DNA of 64,000 nt from Acidipila sp. EB88. GTDB lineage: Bacteria; Acidobacteriota; Terriglobia; Terriglobales; Acidobacteriaceae. Below, in pieces: positions 54,507 to 63,865 of the stretch; within the stretch, counting starts at the first letter, position 1, and each line of letters opens with the position of its first letter. The notes under the pieces were generated by a model that did not search any database, was not told the origin of the DNA, and saw nothing but the letters and a program-made list of their open reading frames with translations. Location of the stretch: contig NZ_QWEV01000005.1 in assembly GCF_003858395.1 (NCBI RefSeq), positions 2,232,001-2,296,000 on the forward strand. Reading direction: 5' to 3'. Both the position numbers and the translations under genes were made by a program.

Positions 54507-56660
54507 CTACTTGCCGCCTTTGACCAGCAGGGCCGTGCGTGGGAACGCAAACGTTCCGCCCGCATCGTCGATCACATTCACCTGGCAGGTATACGTGCCA
54601 TCGCTGAGTGACGCCAGCGGCACGGTGAACGCAAACGCAACGGCATTGCGGCCCGCGATGTTGACGGTGCGTGCTTCCACCAGCGGTGATTCAAACACCT
54701 TTTGGTTGCCGCGCAGCAACTCAATGCTGGTCAGCACGTGCATGCTGCCTGCTTCCTTGGCCGCCGGGCTGCTTGCCGCCGCATCGGTCGCCAGCACTTT
54801 TGCATACTTGCCCGGGTCATATACTTCGTAAAAGAAGTACACCGACTGGTCGCGCGTAAACACATGCGGCAGGTTCGGAATGTACTGCTGCCCTTCGTAC
54901 ACCAGCGGGTTGTCGATACGGTGTTCCTTGCCGGTCTGCGCAACACGCTGCGAGGCCAGCACCACCGAGCTCATGCGCAGCGGCGCTTTGCTCAGGTCCG
55001 GCACGCGCACGTCTGTCTCAAATGAACCAAGCTTGCCGCCTTCGTTCTCGCGCACCACAAACTTCAGGTGGTACGTGCCCGCAGGCAGCGTAAAGCCCGT
55101 CGAGTACTCGATGTTCTTGCGCGTCACCTGTTCCGTTTGCGAGATGGCGAGCTTCACCGTGTCGCGCACCTGCTGCAGCACGTGCCCCTTCGCGTCCTTT
55201 ACGTTGCCGATCACATCCAGCGTGGCCTTGTCGCGATCGCCGCCCTTGTTGAACGGAATCTGCGAGCCTGGCACCAGTAGCGACACCGGCATGTTGTAAC
55301 GCCCGGTTGCATCGCGGAAGAAGAACGGCTCCAGGTACACCGGCATGTCGCTCTCCGGCAGATCGCTGTTCAACGCTGCTTCCAGGTCGCGCTCCCGCTG
55401 CTCGCCATTGGAGTGGCGAAAGTCCGCAGGCGCGTAGTAACCCGGCCGATACGAGATCTTCACATCCGGCCTGTTCACGCGGATCTCGAGCTTGCGATAT
55501 GCGCCGTCGCGGGCCGTGTTCGTCGAGCGGAAGCCCAGCACGTAATAACTCGCCGTATCGTTCTGCACCTGCTCAAACGCCGGCGCAAAATCATTGTTGT
55601 CGAAGAAAGCCTTGCCGCCCGTGTCGCTCGACAGCGTCGCCAGCACCTCCTGCGAGTTGAAGTTCGCATCGAGGTTGTTCTGCAGTGCACCACCGGTGTA
55701 AGCAGCATTGCCCCGCAGCGAGCCGGTGCTCGCATCGCCGAGTGGCGAGATCGCCTGCAGCCCGCGCGCATCCACGCTGTAGATGGACAGGTTGTTGCGC
55801 ACCGCGGCATTGATGGTCGAGCGCAGCGAAGCCTGATTCTCCACGCCGTCTCTCTGCAGTCCGCCTGAGAAGTACAGCAGCGACTTCTTCTGGTTGATCG
55901 GCCCAAGCGCACGCGCAATCGCGGCAATCGCGAACAGCTCGCGGTCCGTGTTGATGTCGTTGTACTCACTCTCGTCGGCGGTAAACGCCGTGGTGTCTTC
56001 CACCTGGTTGGTGGTGCTGGTCGCGCCGGCTCCAAACCCCTGGTTGCCACCGCCGGAGTAGCTGTTGATCGCGCGGAGCAATAGCTGCTTGTCCGCGGTA
56101 AAGTCCTGGTCCAGCGAAAGCGTGTTGCCAAGCGAAACCACCGACACCAGATCCGCATTCTGCATGGACTTGTTCACATAGTCGCGCGCTGCCTGCTGCA
56201 CGCGCTCCAGGTCATCCGGCTGCAGCGAGGTCGTGTCAAAGAACAGCACAATCAGCCGATGGTCGCGTAACGCCGCGGCCTGCTGCGTTGCGCTCGCGCC
56301 CAGCGCGGTCGCAGCGGGCGCACCCGCGCGCCCGCTCAGGGTCGAGGTACCAGGCAGCCGCAGCGCCTGGTCCACATCCTGCGCGTCAAAGGAGACCAGC
56401 CGCTGCGGCTTGCCGCCTTCCAGGATCGTGAAATCATCGCGCGTCAACCCGCGCACCGGCGCGCCTGTTTTGCGGTCGCGCACCACCACGTCGGTCAGCA
56501 CAAGGTCGGTCTGCACTCGCAGCGTAAAGCCGGGCGCCGCGGCAGTGGTGTCACCCTGCGCAAGCAATGGCGCAGGCATTAGTGATACGCCCAGCAGCAG
56601 CGCAGCCAGCCAGTGGGATCGTGTGCCGCATACTCTGCTGAAACGCAGCATCCCGCTCAT
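54507..56660 (-). CDS. VWFA-related secreted protein
   Basis: About 717 aa. ATG 56660 is chosen for GAGGAG 9 nt upstream; ATG 56687 is also open. Signal peptide (WLAALLLGVSLMPAPLLAQG), then the acidobacterial VWFA domain: VRTDLVLTDVVVRDRKTGAPVRGL-type N-terminal strand, DDFTILEGGKPQRLVSF and LIVLFFDTTSLQPDDL at the MIDAS position (DTTSL, partly degenerate). The C-terminal half has YYVLGF(R)ST and KLEIRVNRPDVKISYRPGY, frequent in this family. Adjacent to a second TonB receptor on the same strand. Confidence 0.88.
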   Translation of the reverse strand: MSGMLRFSRVCGTRSHWLAALLLGVSLMPAPLLAQGDTTAAAPGFTLRVQTDLVLTDVVVRDRKTGAPVRGLTRDDFTILEGGKPQRLVSFDAQDVDQALRLPGTSTLSGRAGAPAATALGASATQQAAALRDHRLIVLFFDTTSLQPDDLERVQQAARDYVNKSMQNADLVSVVSLGNTLSLDQDFTADKQLLLRAINSYSGGGNQGFGAGATSTTNQVEDTTAFTADESEYNDINTDRELFAIAAIARALGPINQKKSLLYFSGGLQRDGVENQASLRSTINAAVRNNLSIYSVDARGLQAISPLGDASTGSLRGNAAYTGGALQNNLDANFNSQEVLATLSSDTGGKAFFDNNDFAPAFEQVQNDTASYYVLGFRSTNTARDGAYRKLEIRVNRPDVKISYRPGYYAPADFRHSNGEQRERDLEAALNSDLPESDMPVYLEPFFFRDATGRYNMPVSLLVPGSQIPFNKGGDRDKATLDVIGNVKDAKGHVLQQVRDTVKLAISQTEQVTRKNIEYSTGFTLPAGTYHLKFVVRENEGGKLGSFETDVRVPDLSKAPLRMSSVVLASQRVAQTGKEHRIDNPLVYEGQQYIPNLPHVFTRDQSVYFFYEVYDPGKYAKVLATDAAASSPAAKEAGSMHVLTSIELLRGNQKVFESPLVEARTVNIAGRNAVAFAFTVPLASLSDGTYTCQVNVIDDAGGTFAFPRTALLVKGGK

Positions 56661-56710
56661 TCCTTGCTTCTCCTCAGGCGTCGTCATGCTCGCTGGCCTC
56701 GTCTGTCCAC

Positions 56711-59700
56711 TTAGTATCGAAACCGCGCCAGGAACGTGAACTGCCGCATCGCCGCCGTGCTGGTCACCTGCCCGTATGAGCCGGAGCCAAGCTGTGTGTC
56801 CACCCCGGAGTACTGCACCGTATTGAACACATTGTTCGCCGTCGCACGCATCTCGAAGGAGCGCGTCTCGCCAAACGACACGGTTTTCGCGAGTGAACTG
56901 TTGACCGAGATCGTGCCCGGTCCTTCGATCGAGTAGCGACTCGCATTTCCATACGTACCGGCAGGCTGTGTAAACGCGGCCGTGTTAAACCACTCATCAA
57001 CATTGCCTGCGCCTCGCGTGAGCGAGACACCCGGCACCCGGTCGGGTCGCTGCGAGCCCGTGCTGCCGCGCGCCACGTCCGACACCGAGGCTTCGTAACT
57101 CGGGGTAAGTGGCGAGCCGCTGCTGATCGAGTACGTGCCCGAAACCGAGATGCCTTCTGTCAGCTTCGCCAGCCGCCCAACGGTAAAGTACGTCTTGTCC
57201 GCGCCGAACGGTAGCTCGTACACAAAGTTGCCCGCCACCTTGTTGCGGATGTCGAAGCTCGAGTTCGACTCCTCCGCCAACAGGTTCTGCCAGTTCTGCG
57301 CCACCGCGTTGCCCACCCCGCCCACCGAGGTCGCGTTGTCGATCGAGTGCGAGTACGTATACGTCGCCTGCAGGCTCAAACCCTTCTGCAGGCGCTTGCG
57401 CAGGCTCACCGCGAGTGAGTTGAAGTTTGAAAACGCAACTGAGTCCTCGTAGTCATACAGCACGCCGCTGAGCGAAGCCGTGGCCGTACGTCCCGGCGCA
57501 TCCACGATCGAAAGCCGCGTACCCTTGGACCCGCTATAGCCCACGTTCAACTGGATATTGTCAGGCAGCGTCCGCTGCACACTCAGGTTCCACACCTGGA
57601 TGTACGGCAGCCGGTAGTTCTTGTTCACGGAATAATTGCCTTCGGTCTGCGGCGTTGGAAAACCATCGGCAAGCGTCAGGCTGCCCAGGCTCGTTGTTTC
57701 GTTCACCTGCACATCCGCAAACGGCGGCTGAAATGCAAACTGCTGCACAAACTTGTTGTACTGCCCGTTGGCATAGTTAATGCCGTAGCCGCCGCGCACC
57801 ACGGTGTTCTTCGCGGCACGCCATGCAAAGCCGAGCCGCGGCGAAAAGTCGGTGCGCTTCGGGTTAATCAGTGTGCGGCCATACGCGCCGGTATACGGCC
57901 CGATTGAGTTCGGCGTAACCGTCGCTACCGATGCAAAGTTGTTTCCCGGGTCCAGAGTTGCCAGCCGGTCGTTCTTCTCCGCATAGGGCGAAAAGTACTC
58001 CCAGCGAACCCCGGCCAGCAGCGTCAGCGAGGGCAGCGCGCGCCAGTCATCCTGCAGATACGCGTCATACACGTTCTCGCGCAGATAGCTTTTCTCGTAG
58101 GGCGCCTGCAGGCTGGTCTGCTGCGGCGCACTCAGCAGCAGGTCGGCCAGCGACGAGCCGCTCTGCGGAATCCCGTCCTGCGCCGTATTGCCCACGCCGG
58201 TCACCGCGCTGCTGCCGGGCTGCTCGGTAAACAGGCCCGTAAAGGTAAAGCTGCCGGTCGAGAGTACGCCGCTGCTGCCCAGCAGATCCAGGTGCACACG
58301 CTTGATGTCCGCACCCCAGCGCACATTGTGCTTCTTGTGCGTCCACGTGCTGCTCTCGGCCAGCCCAAGCGTCTGGTTGATCTGGAACGAAGGCTGCTGC
58401 TCAGTAAAACCCGTGAATTGGTTCAGCGTCACATCCGGCAGCCCGAACGACAGCGGGTTCACCGGCTCCCCGCCAAAGATCTGGATCCCCGCCGCGCCCG
58501 CAACATCATTCACGTTGGTGAAGTAGTTGCTCACGTTGGTGGAAGCCCGGTTCCACGTCAGCGCGAGGTTGTTGGACAGCCGGCCCTGGCTCAACGTGTA
58601 ACCCACCTGCACCGACCGGCTGTTGCTCGCGGTCTTGCCACCCAGGTCCGGATACAGGTCGAGGTTGTCGGAAGTGCTGTGCGCGTAGTTGAAGTTCACA
58701 TTAATGTTCTGCTGCAGCCCCTGTGACATGCCCATGTACTGCCGCACCAGCCCACCCAGCGGCGAGCCTCCGCTTGCGGAACCGAACGAGTGGATAAATC
58801 GCAGGCCGATCTGCGTAGTGTTGCTTTCAGCGCTGGTGAGTCGTTGATAGTTGCGCGAGTTGCCCGGCAGGTTGGGCAATGGCAGGTAGTTCAGCAGCGC
58901 TGTTGCCTGCGGCGCGACCCGGGTTGTGGGGATCGTGTTGTTCGCAAATGGCAGCCCGGTTGTGGGGTCATAGATCGTGATCGGCACGCCGCTCGTGGTG
59001 GTCAGCGCAGAAAAGTCACCCGCGCGCTCAGCCGCGGTCGGCACCGTGCCGTACTGGTCAAACGGGGTGGACGATCGCTGACCGCTCAGCGTGAAAAACA
59101 GGAAGTCCTTTTTGTCGTGCTCGATCAGGTGCGGAATATACGGCGTCCCCGCGAACGTCAGCCCGAAGTTGTTGGCGCCGTAGTCCGGCTGGCCGATCTC
59201 CTGGCCATTGAGCGCGAAGTCCTTCGCGTTTAAAGCAGAGTTGGACCCATTCCAGAAGAAAGCTCCATGCGGCTGGTTCGGGTTGAAGTGCCGGAACGAG
59301 CCGCGAAATCCACCGCCACCGCCTCCTCCTCCAAAACCACCCCCACCCCCGCCAAACCCGCCACCGCCTCCACCAAATCCGCCCCCCGCACCCGCTCCGC
59401 CGCCCAGCGAAGGATCATTCTCCGCGCGCTGCCGGACCGCATCGAGGTCGATCCCGGCGAAGCTGTTGCCGCCATTGTTGCCCTGCCCCTGCACGGCTAC
59501 CGAGTCGGACGAGAAGTCGCTGTTGCCCGTCAGAGAGGGCAGGGAAGTGGTTCCACCGGACCCGCCCGCATCGAGCGAAGCCGCCGCACCCAGCAGTCCC
59601 AGCAACTGCGATCCTCCGCCCGCCCCGCCGCCACCATAAGCACGTCGCCCTGCGCCGCCTGCGCCACCCGGGCCGGGCCGCGCACCCAGCGCACCTCGGT

Positions 59701-60304
59701 CCTCTGCCTGCGCGGGCACCCGCGACAGCAACTGCAGCGCAAAATTCTGCGACACGTCGCGCTTGCTGTCCGCGCCGCTGCCAAAGCGGATCTCGGCCGT
59801 GGTTTCCGCGAACGCCGCAAAGTCGGTACGCAGCACGTAGCGCCCGTTTTCAGGCACCGCCAGCCGGAACGAGCCATCCGCTGCCGAAGCCGTGGCATAC
59901 CGCGTGCCCGTGAGCGTGTTGGTTGCGGTGATGGCCACCCCTGGCAGCGCCGTCGCCCCGGAGGTGACAGTGCCGTGGATGCTCCCGCCCCCTGCTGCTG
60001 GCCCCGCCGCCATGCTCTGAGCCGATCCCGACGCGGACCCCGGAACCGTACTTTGGCCGTTTCCTGTCGCACCGGCCGCGCCCGGCGTCGGGGCCTCCGG
60101 TTTCACCGGGGCACCCCCGGTTGGCTGCGCGGGTGCGCTGCCAGCCTGCGACCCGCCCGTCGCCTGCGGCAGCGCATGCTTCCAGGGCTGCGCGCACGCC
60201 GCGTGCCATGCCAATCCAGACAGCACTGCCGCGACCGTGGTGCGCCGCCTTACCCCGCCAACTCGCCGCTTCCACACTCGCCTCAACCCCACGCTCCTGC
60301 CCAT
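56711..60304 (-). CDS. TonB-dependent receptor with poly-Gly segment
   Basis: 1197 aa. Signal region, Ala/Gly/Pro-rich stretch, CarboxypepD-regulatory-like domain (108-190; SIHGTVTSGATALPGVAITATN), then a Gly-rich stretch (205-235, 301-333) where a plug would normally sit, and a beta-barrel from about residue 335 (NPNQPHGAFFWNGSNSALNAKDFALNGQ...NFGLTFAGTPYIP) to terminal FTFLARFRY. Residues 301-333 are almost only Gly and Phe. The gene lies 55 nt downstream of the OB-like protein gene and 50 nt upstream of the VWFA-type gene, so all three may be one transcript. Confidence 0.9.
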   Translation of the reverse strand: MGRSVGLRRVWKRRVGGVRRRTTVAAVLSGLAWHAACAQPWKHALPQATGGSQAGSAPAQPTGGAPVKPEAPTPGAAGATGNGQSTVPGSASGSAQSMAAGPAAGGGSIHGTVTSGATALPGVAITATNTLTGTRYATASAADGSFRLAVPENGRYVLRTDFAAFAETTAEIRFGSGADSKRDVSQNFALQLLSRVPAQAEDRGALGARPGPGGAGGAGRRAYGGGGAGGGSQLLGLLGAAASLDAGGSGGTTSLPSLTGNSDFSSDSVAVQGQGNNGGNSFAGIDLDAVRQRAENDPSLGGGAGAGGGFGGGGGGFGGGGGGFGGGGGGGGFRGSFRHFNPNQPHGAFFWNGSNSALNAKDFALNGQEIGQPDYGANNFGLTFAGTPYIPHLIEHDKKDFLFFTLSGQRSSTPFDQYGTVPTAAERAGDFSALTTTSGVPITIYDPTTGLPFANNTIPTTRVAPQATALLNYLPLPNLPGNSRNYQRLTSAESNTTQIGLRFIHSFGSASGGSPLGGLVRQYMGMSQGLQQNINVNFNYAHSTSDNLDLYPDLGGKTASNSRSVQVGYTLSQGRLSNNLALTWNRASTNVSNYFTNVNDVAGAAGIQIFGGEPVNPLSFGLPDVTLNQFTGFTEQQPSFQINQTLGLAESSTWTHKKHNVRWGADIKRVHLDLLGSSGVLSTGSFTFTGLFTEQPGSSAVTGVGNTAQDGIPQSGSSLADLLLSAPQQTSLQAPYEKSYLRENVYDAYLQDDWRALPSLTLLAGVRWEYFSPYAEKNDRLATLDPGNNFASVATVTPNSIGPYTGAYGRTLINPKRTDFSPRLGFAWRAAKNTVVRGGYGINYANGQYNKFVQQFAFQPPFADVQVNETTSLGSLTLADGFPTPQTEGNYSVNKNYRLPYIQVWNLSVQRTLPDNIQLNVGYSGSKGTRLSIVDAPGRTATASLSGVLYDYEDSVAFSNFNSLAVSLRKRLQKGLSLQATYTYSHSIDNATSVGGVGNAVAQNWQNLLAEESNSSFDIRNKVAGNFVYELPFGADKTYFTVGRLAKLTEGISVSGTYSISSGSPLTPSYEASVSDVARGSTGSQRPDRVPGVSLTRGAGNVDEWFNTAAFTQPAGTYGNASRYSIEGPGTISVNSSLAKTVSFGETRSFEMRATANNVFNTVQYSGVDTQLGSGSYGQVTSTAAMRQFTFLARFRY
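59306..59404 (-). repeat. Gly-Phe tandem coding repeat
   Basis: Tandem GGC/GGA-type codons encoding four runs of six to eight Gly separated by single Phe (residues 301-333 of the receptor). Likely prone to length change by slippage. Confidence 0.8.
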
Positions 60305-60359
60305 TCGGGTACAGCTTTCCTGCTTAAACCTGCTCGTGCGAGCACTGCTGGTGCGAGCA

Positions 60360-61037
60360 CTACTGGTCCTTCAACCGCGACCACTCCCGGATCTCCGCAG
60401 CATCCACCACCGTCAACACCTTGGCCGTAAACGCGGTCTTCGTGGAAGTGCCCGTCGCTGTCATGCCGTCACCCACCTGGATGTCAGGCAGCGTGATGCT
60501 CTGGTGGCGCTTGCGAAACGACGTGTCCTCATCCACCACCACCGTGTTCACCACTCCATCCGGCCTCTTGATCACCAGCTCCGTTCCATGTTTGGCGGTG
60601 ACCGTGCCGGCCAGCCAGGTCTTGCCCCATTCCGCGCGCCGCTGGTCCAGCTCGGCCAGCTCCGCCGCGTCCACTACCGCCACAAACACCGCGCCCAGCG
60701 TGTGCTTCTTGCTGTCCAGCTCGCCACCCGCCAGCACCGTGTCTCCGGCATGCGCCATGTTGCCCGACACCCCGGCGCCGTTTTTCACGAAGTGCGTGTT
60801 GGCGCCGGTCTCCACCTGGTACACCGTGCCGTCATGCACCTTCACAAACACCGAGGACCCGCTGGTACGGGCCACGGTGCCCCGGATCGCCTGCAGCCCG
60901 GCAATATCGAAGTTTGAATCCTCCTGCGCCCGCGCGATACACGCGCCGGTGACCACCACAAGCAGCGCAGCCACGCCCCGGCAAAACGCCCCTGGTGCCC
61001 ATGTCCACCGCCCACAGCTCCTCAACAGATTGCGCAT
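60360..61037 (-). CDS. Secreted OB-like (DUF5666-type) protein
   Basis: 225 aa with a signal peptide (VAALLVVVTGACIARAQ). Two copies of a five-strand module are visible: IRGTVARTSGSSVFVKVHDGTVYQVETGANTHF and LAGTVTAKHGTELVIKRPDGVVNTVVVDEDTSF, each followed by a D(A/T)VLAGGEL/VGDGMTATG turn, as in DUF5666-like OB folds. Function unknown. GGAGG lies very close to ATG 61037, so the true start may be a few codons on. First gene of a possible operon with the TonB receptor. Confidence 0.75.
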   Translation of the reverse strand: MRNLLRSCGRWTWAPGAFCRGVAALLVVVTGACIARAQEDSNFDIAGLQAIRGTVARTSGSSVFVKVHDGTVYQVETGANTHFVKNGAGVSGNMAHAGDTVLAGGELDSKKHTLGAVFVAVVDAAELAELDQRRAEWGKTWLAGTVTAKHGTELVIKRPDGVVNTVVVDEDTSFRKRHQSITLPDIQVGDGMTATGTSTKTAFTAKVLTVVDAAEIREWSRLKDQ

Positions 61038-61214
61038 CCCTCCAAACTACTCGTGTGTTGAGACGGGGCGAGTGCTGAAAAGACTCGCTTTCCAAACCAT
61101 CGCAAGGCATCAACAAACCCACGGCGCGTAATCGCGCATGCCGCAGCCCGGCAACCCAGGCAAACCGCGCCAGAGAATGGATCCCGCGACCCTGCCGGGA
61201 ATCAAATCCCGCAG

Positions 61215-61233
61215 TGCCTCCTGGGAGGAGGCA
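61215..61233. other. Hairpin in the egtB leader region
   Basis: TGCCTCC and GGAGGCA pair exactly (7 bp, loop TGGGA), 160 nt upstream of egtB. It could terminate leftward transcripts or be part of a leader. Confidence 0.35.
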
Positions 61234-61246
61234 GCAGCGCCGGACC

Positions 61247-61275
61247 TGTACACCCGGTCTCAAATTAGCCATACT
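61247..61275 (+). promoter_or_regulatory. Candidate egtB promoter
   Basis: TGTACA (61247-61252) and CATACT (61270-61275), each 4/6 to consensus, with a 17-nt spacer. Confidence 0.3.
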
Positions 61276-61391
61276 CACAAGGCAACGCCGGGCCCGATCC
61301 ATGCTGCTAAGTAAGGAGCACCAGCGCCGGCCGCACCAAACGCCGCAAGCCCCTGTGATCTCACACATCGGCCGTGCGAGGAGAAGCAACG

Positions 61392-62732
61392 ATGGCACTC
61401 GTCACCAGTGGTTCGGCCTCCTCCGCCGCCGCTTTCGCTTCCCGGCCAGCTCAGTTGCTGGCCCAGCTTTGTACCGTGCGGCAGCAGAGCCTGGCGCTCT
61501 GCGAGCCGCTTACTCCGGAAGACATGATGGTGCAGAGCTGCCCCGAGGCCAGTCCCGCCAAGTGGCATCTCGCGCACACGTCCTGGTTCTTCGAAACCTT
61601 CCTGCTGCGCGAGTTCCTGCCCGGCTACAAGCCGTTTCATCCGGATTTCCTCTGGCTTTTCAACAGCTACTACAACGCCGTCTCGGCCCAGCCGCAGAAG
61701 AAGCTGCGCGCCTCTTTTTCGCGGCCCGGCATCGCCTCCATCCTGGAGTACCGCGCCCACGTCGATGCCGGCCTGCAGGCTTTGTTCTCAAGTGACGCGC
61801 CCGAGGAGGCGCAACGCCGCCTCGTGCTCGGCCTGCACCACGAGCAGCAGCATGGCGAGCTGATGCTGACCGATATCAAAAACGCTTTCTGGAGCAATCC
61901 GCTGCGGCCCGCCTACCGCGACGGCGCCCTGCCGGAAGCGCACCGCTCCATCCTCCGGCAGCTGGGCAGCCAGAACTGGGTGCCTTTTGCCGAGGGCCTC
62001 CGCGCCATCGGCCACACCGGCGATGGCTTTTGCTTTGACAACGAGGAGCCGCGCCACCGTGTCTGGCTCGATGCCTTCGACCTGGCCTCGCGCCCTGTCT
62101 CTTCCGCCGAGTACCTCCAGTTCATGGAAGACGGCGGCTATACCCGCTCCGAGCTCTGGCTCTCCGAAGGCTGGGACACCGTGCAGCGCGAGCAGTGGGA
62201 AGCGCCGCTATACTGGCACCGCGAGTCCGGCGAGGCCGAGTGGACTGTCTTTACCCTGCGCGGCGAGCAGCCGCTCCGCAACCTGCTGGCCGCGCCCGTC
62301 TGCCACATCTCCTACTTCGAGGCCAATGCCTTTGCCCGCTGGGCCGGCATGCAGCTCCCCACCGAGGCGGAATGGGAAGTAGCGGCGGCCGAAAGCCACC
62401 TTGCCGCCACGCCCGAAAAGTCGCTGCTGCTCGAAGGCGACTCACTGCATCCCCTGGCTTCGCTGCCCGAAGACGGCAGCGAAGGCGCCCTGCGCGAAAT
62501 GCTCGGCAATGTCTGGGAGTGGACCGGCAGCGCCTACCTGGGCTATCCCGGCTACGCCGCCCTGCCCGGCGCCCTCGGCGAGTACAACGGCAAGTTCATG
62601 AGCAACCAGATGGTGCTGCGCGGCGGATCGGTGGCAACACCGCTCTCGCATATCCGCGCCAGCTACCGAAACTTCTTTCCCCCGCACACACGCTGGCAGT
62701 TCTCCGGCGTGCGTCTGGCGCGGCACCAGTGA
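61392..62732 (+). CDS. egtB: Ergothioneine biosynthesis sulfoxide synthase (EgtB)
   Basis: 446 aa from ATG 61392, with GAGGAG 8 nt upstream; the GTG 18 nt earlier is less likely. N-terminal DinB-like iron domain: WHLAHTSWFFETFLL (H62) and HHEQQHGELM (H150, H154) supply the three-His iron site. The C-terminal formylglycine-generating-type domain has LPTEAEWEVAAAES and LREMLGNVWEWTGS, VLRGGSVATP. It joins cysteine or gamma-glutamylcysteine to trimethylhistidine. egtD follows 12 nt downstream. No egtA, egtC or egtE in the window. Confidence 0.93.
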   Translation: MALVTSGSASSAAAFASRPAQLLAQLCTVRQQSLALCEPLTPEDMMVQSCPEASPAKWHLAHTSWFFETFLLREFLPGYKPFHPDFLWLFNSYYNAVSAQPQKKLRASFSRPGIASILEYRAHVDAGLQALFSSDAPEEAQRRLVLGLHHEQQHGELMLTDIKNAFWSNPLRPAYRDGALPEAHRSILRQLGSQNWVPFAEGLRAIGHTGDGFCFDNEEPRHRVWLDAFDLASRPVSSAEYLQFMEDGGYTRSELWLSEGWDTVQREQWEAPLYWHRESGEAEWTVFTLRGEQPLRNLLAAPVCHISYFEANAFARWAGMQLPTEAEWEVAAAESHLAATPEKSLLLEGDSLHPLASLPEDGSEGALREMLGNVWEWTGSAYLGYPGYAALPGALGEYNGKFMSNQMVLRGGSVATPLSHIRASYRNFFPPHTRWQFSGVRLARHQ

Positions 62733-62744
62733 AAGTTCTCCTAC

Positions 62745-63743
62745 ATGGCCTCTGTTGAGACATCGCTCTTCGATCTATCCCCGGCTACGCAGGCAACACA
62801 ACGCAACACGGTTCTGGGCTCCGAGGTACTGGCGGGCCTGACGCACGACCCAAAGACGCTCAGCCCCTGGCTCTTCTACGACGAGCGGGGCTCCGCGCTG
62901 TTTGAGCAGATCACCGACCTGCCCGAGTACTACGTCACACGCACTGAGCGCAGCATCTTCGCCCAGCACGCCCCCGAAATAGTGGCCCGTGCCGCCAGTG
63001 GCGAGCGGCTGGCCGTGATCGAGCTCGGCGCGGGCACGGCGTCCAAAACCGGTTTGCTCCTCTCTGCTACCGCCGCGCAGCAGGGCAGCGTCGAGTACTA
63101 CCCGATCGACGTCTCCGAAAGCGCACTCGTCGAAGCCAAGCGTCATCTCGAACGCACCCTGGCTGACGTGCACGTGCACACCCGCGTGGGCGACTACACC
63201 GACGGGCTTGGCCGCATCGATGCACCCGGCATGCGCAGGCTCGTGCTCTACATCGGTTCGTCCATCGGCAACTTCGAACCTGCCGACGCCACCACCCTGC
63301 TGCGTGCCGTGCGCGCCGAGCTTTCCCCGGGCGACCAGCTGCTGCTGGGCGCCGACCAGCACAAGGCCGAACCGCTGTTGCTCGCTGCCTACAACGACGC
63401 GCAGGGCATCACCGCAGCCTTCAACAGCAACGTGCTGCACCGCATCAATCGTGAGCTTGGCGCCAACTTCGACGTGGATGCCTTCCGGCACGAAGCCCGC
63501 TGGAACGCGCCGAAGTCCCGCATCGAAATGCACCTGTGCAGCACGCGCGCGCAAACCGTCCAGATCCCGTCCCTCGGCATCTCCGTGCACTTTGCCGCCG
63601 GCGAAACCATTCACACCGAAAGCAGTTACAAATTCACTGATCAGCAGGTGCTTTCCATCCTGCACGAAGCAGGCTTCGCCTTGCGCCAGGAATGGAAGGA
63701 CGCCCAGGGCTGGTTCGGCGTCTACCTCGCCGAAGCCATCTAG
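62745..63743 (+). CDS. egtD: L-histidine N-alpha-methyltransferase (EgtD)
   Basis: 332 aa; SAM-dependent trimethylation of histidine, first step to ergothioneine. LFYDERGSALFEQITDLPEYYVTRTE is the family opening; the SAM site is IELGAGTASKTGLLL; YPIDVSESAL and LYIGSSIGNFEP follow. FNSNVLHRINRELGANFD and MHLCSTRAQ occur near the substrate pocket. It is coupled to egtB (12-nt gap). A strong hairpin follows the stop. Confidence 0.94.
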   Translation: MASVETSLFDLSPATQATQRNTVLGSEVLAGLTHDPKTLSPWLFYDERGSALFEQITDLPEYYVTRTERSIFAQHAPEIVARAASGERLAVIELGAGTASKTGLLLSATAAQQGSVEYYPIDVSESALVEAKRHLERTLADVHVHTRVGDYTDGLGRIDAPGMRRLVLYIGSSIGNFEPADATTLLRAVRAELSPGDQLLLGADQHKAEPLLLAAYNDAQGITAAFNSNVLHRINRELGANFDVDAFRHEARWNAPKSRIEMHLCSTRAQTVQIPSLGISVHFAAGETIHTESSYKFTDQQVLSILHEAGFALRQEWKDAQGWFGVYLAEAI

Positions 63744-63766
63744 CTGGACGTTCGCCCGCTCCATTC

Positions 63767-63792
63767 GGGCACCCCGACTAGGCCGGGTGCCC
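63767..63792. terminator. Hairpin between egtD and the convergent last gene
   Basis: GGGCACCC (63767-63774) and GGGTGCCC (63785-63792) pair exactly, 10-nt loop. No T-tract on either side. Confidence 0.5.
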
Positions 63793-63865
63793 CATATCGC
63801 GCGTCTGAGATGTCGGTAGAGCTTCGCTCACCGCGAACGCCCCACCCGCAAAGCTCACAACAGCC

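Larger units (their letters stand above)
61038..61391. other. Gene-free divergent promoter region
   Basis: 354 nt between the OB-like protein gene and egtB. It holds a hairpin and an egtB promoter candidate, listed separately. A tRNA-like T-arm string is present but no cloverleaf can be drawn. Confidence 0.5.

Noticed and set aside
61170..61260. tRNA-like sequence upstream of egtB (minus strand)
   Set aside because: A T-arm-like GGGATTTGATTCCC exists, but no acceptor or anticodon stem can be formed with it.
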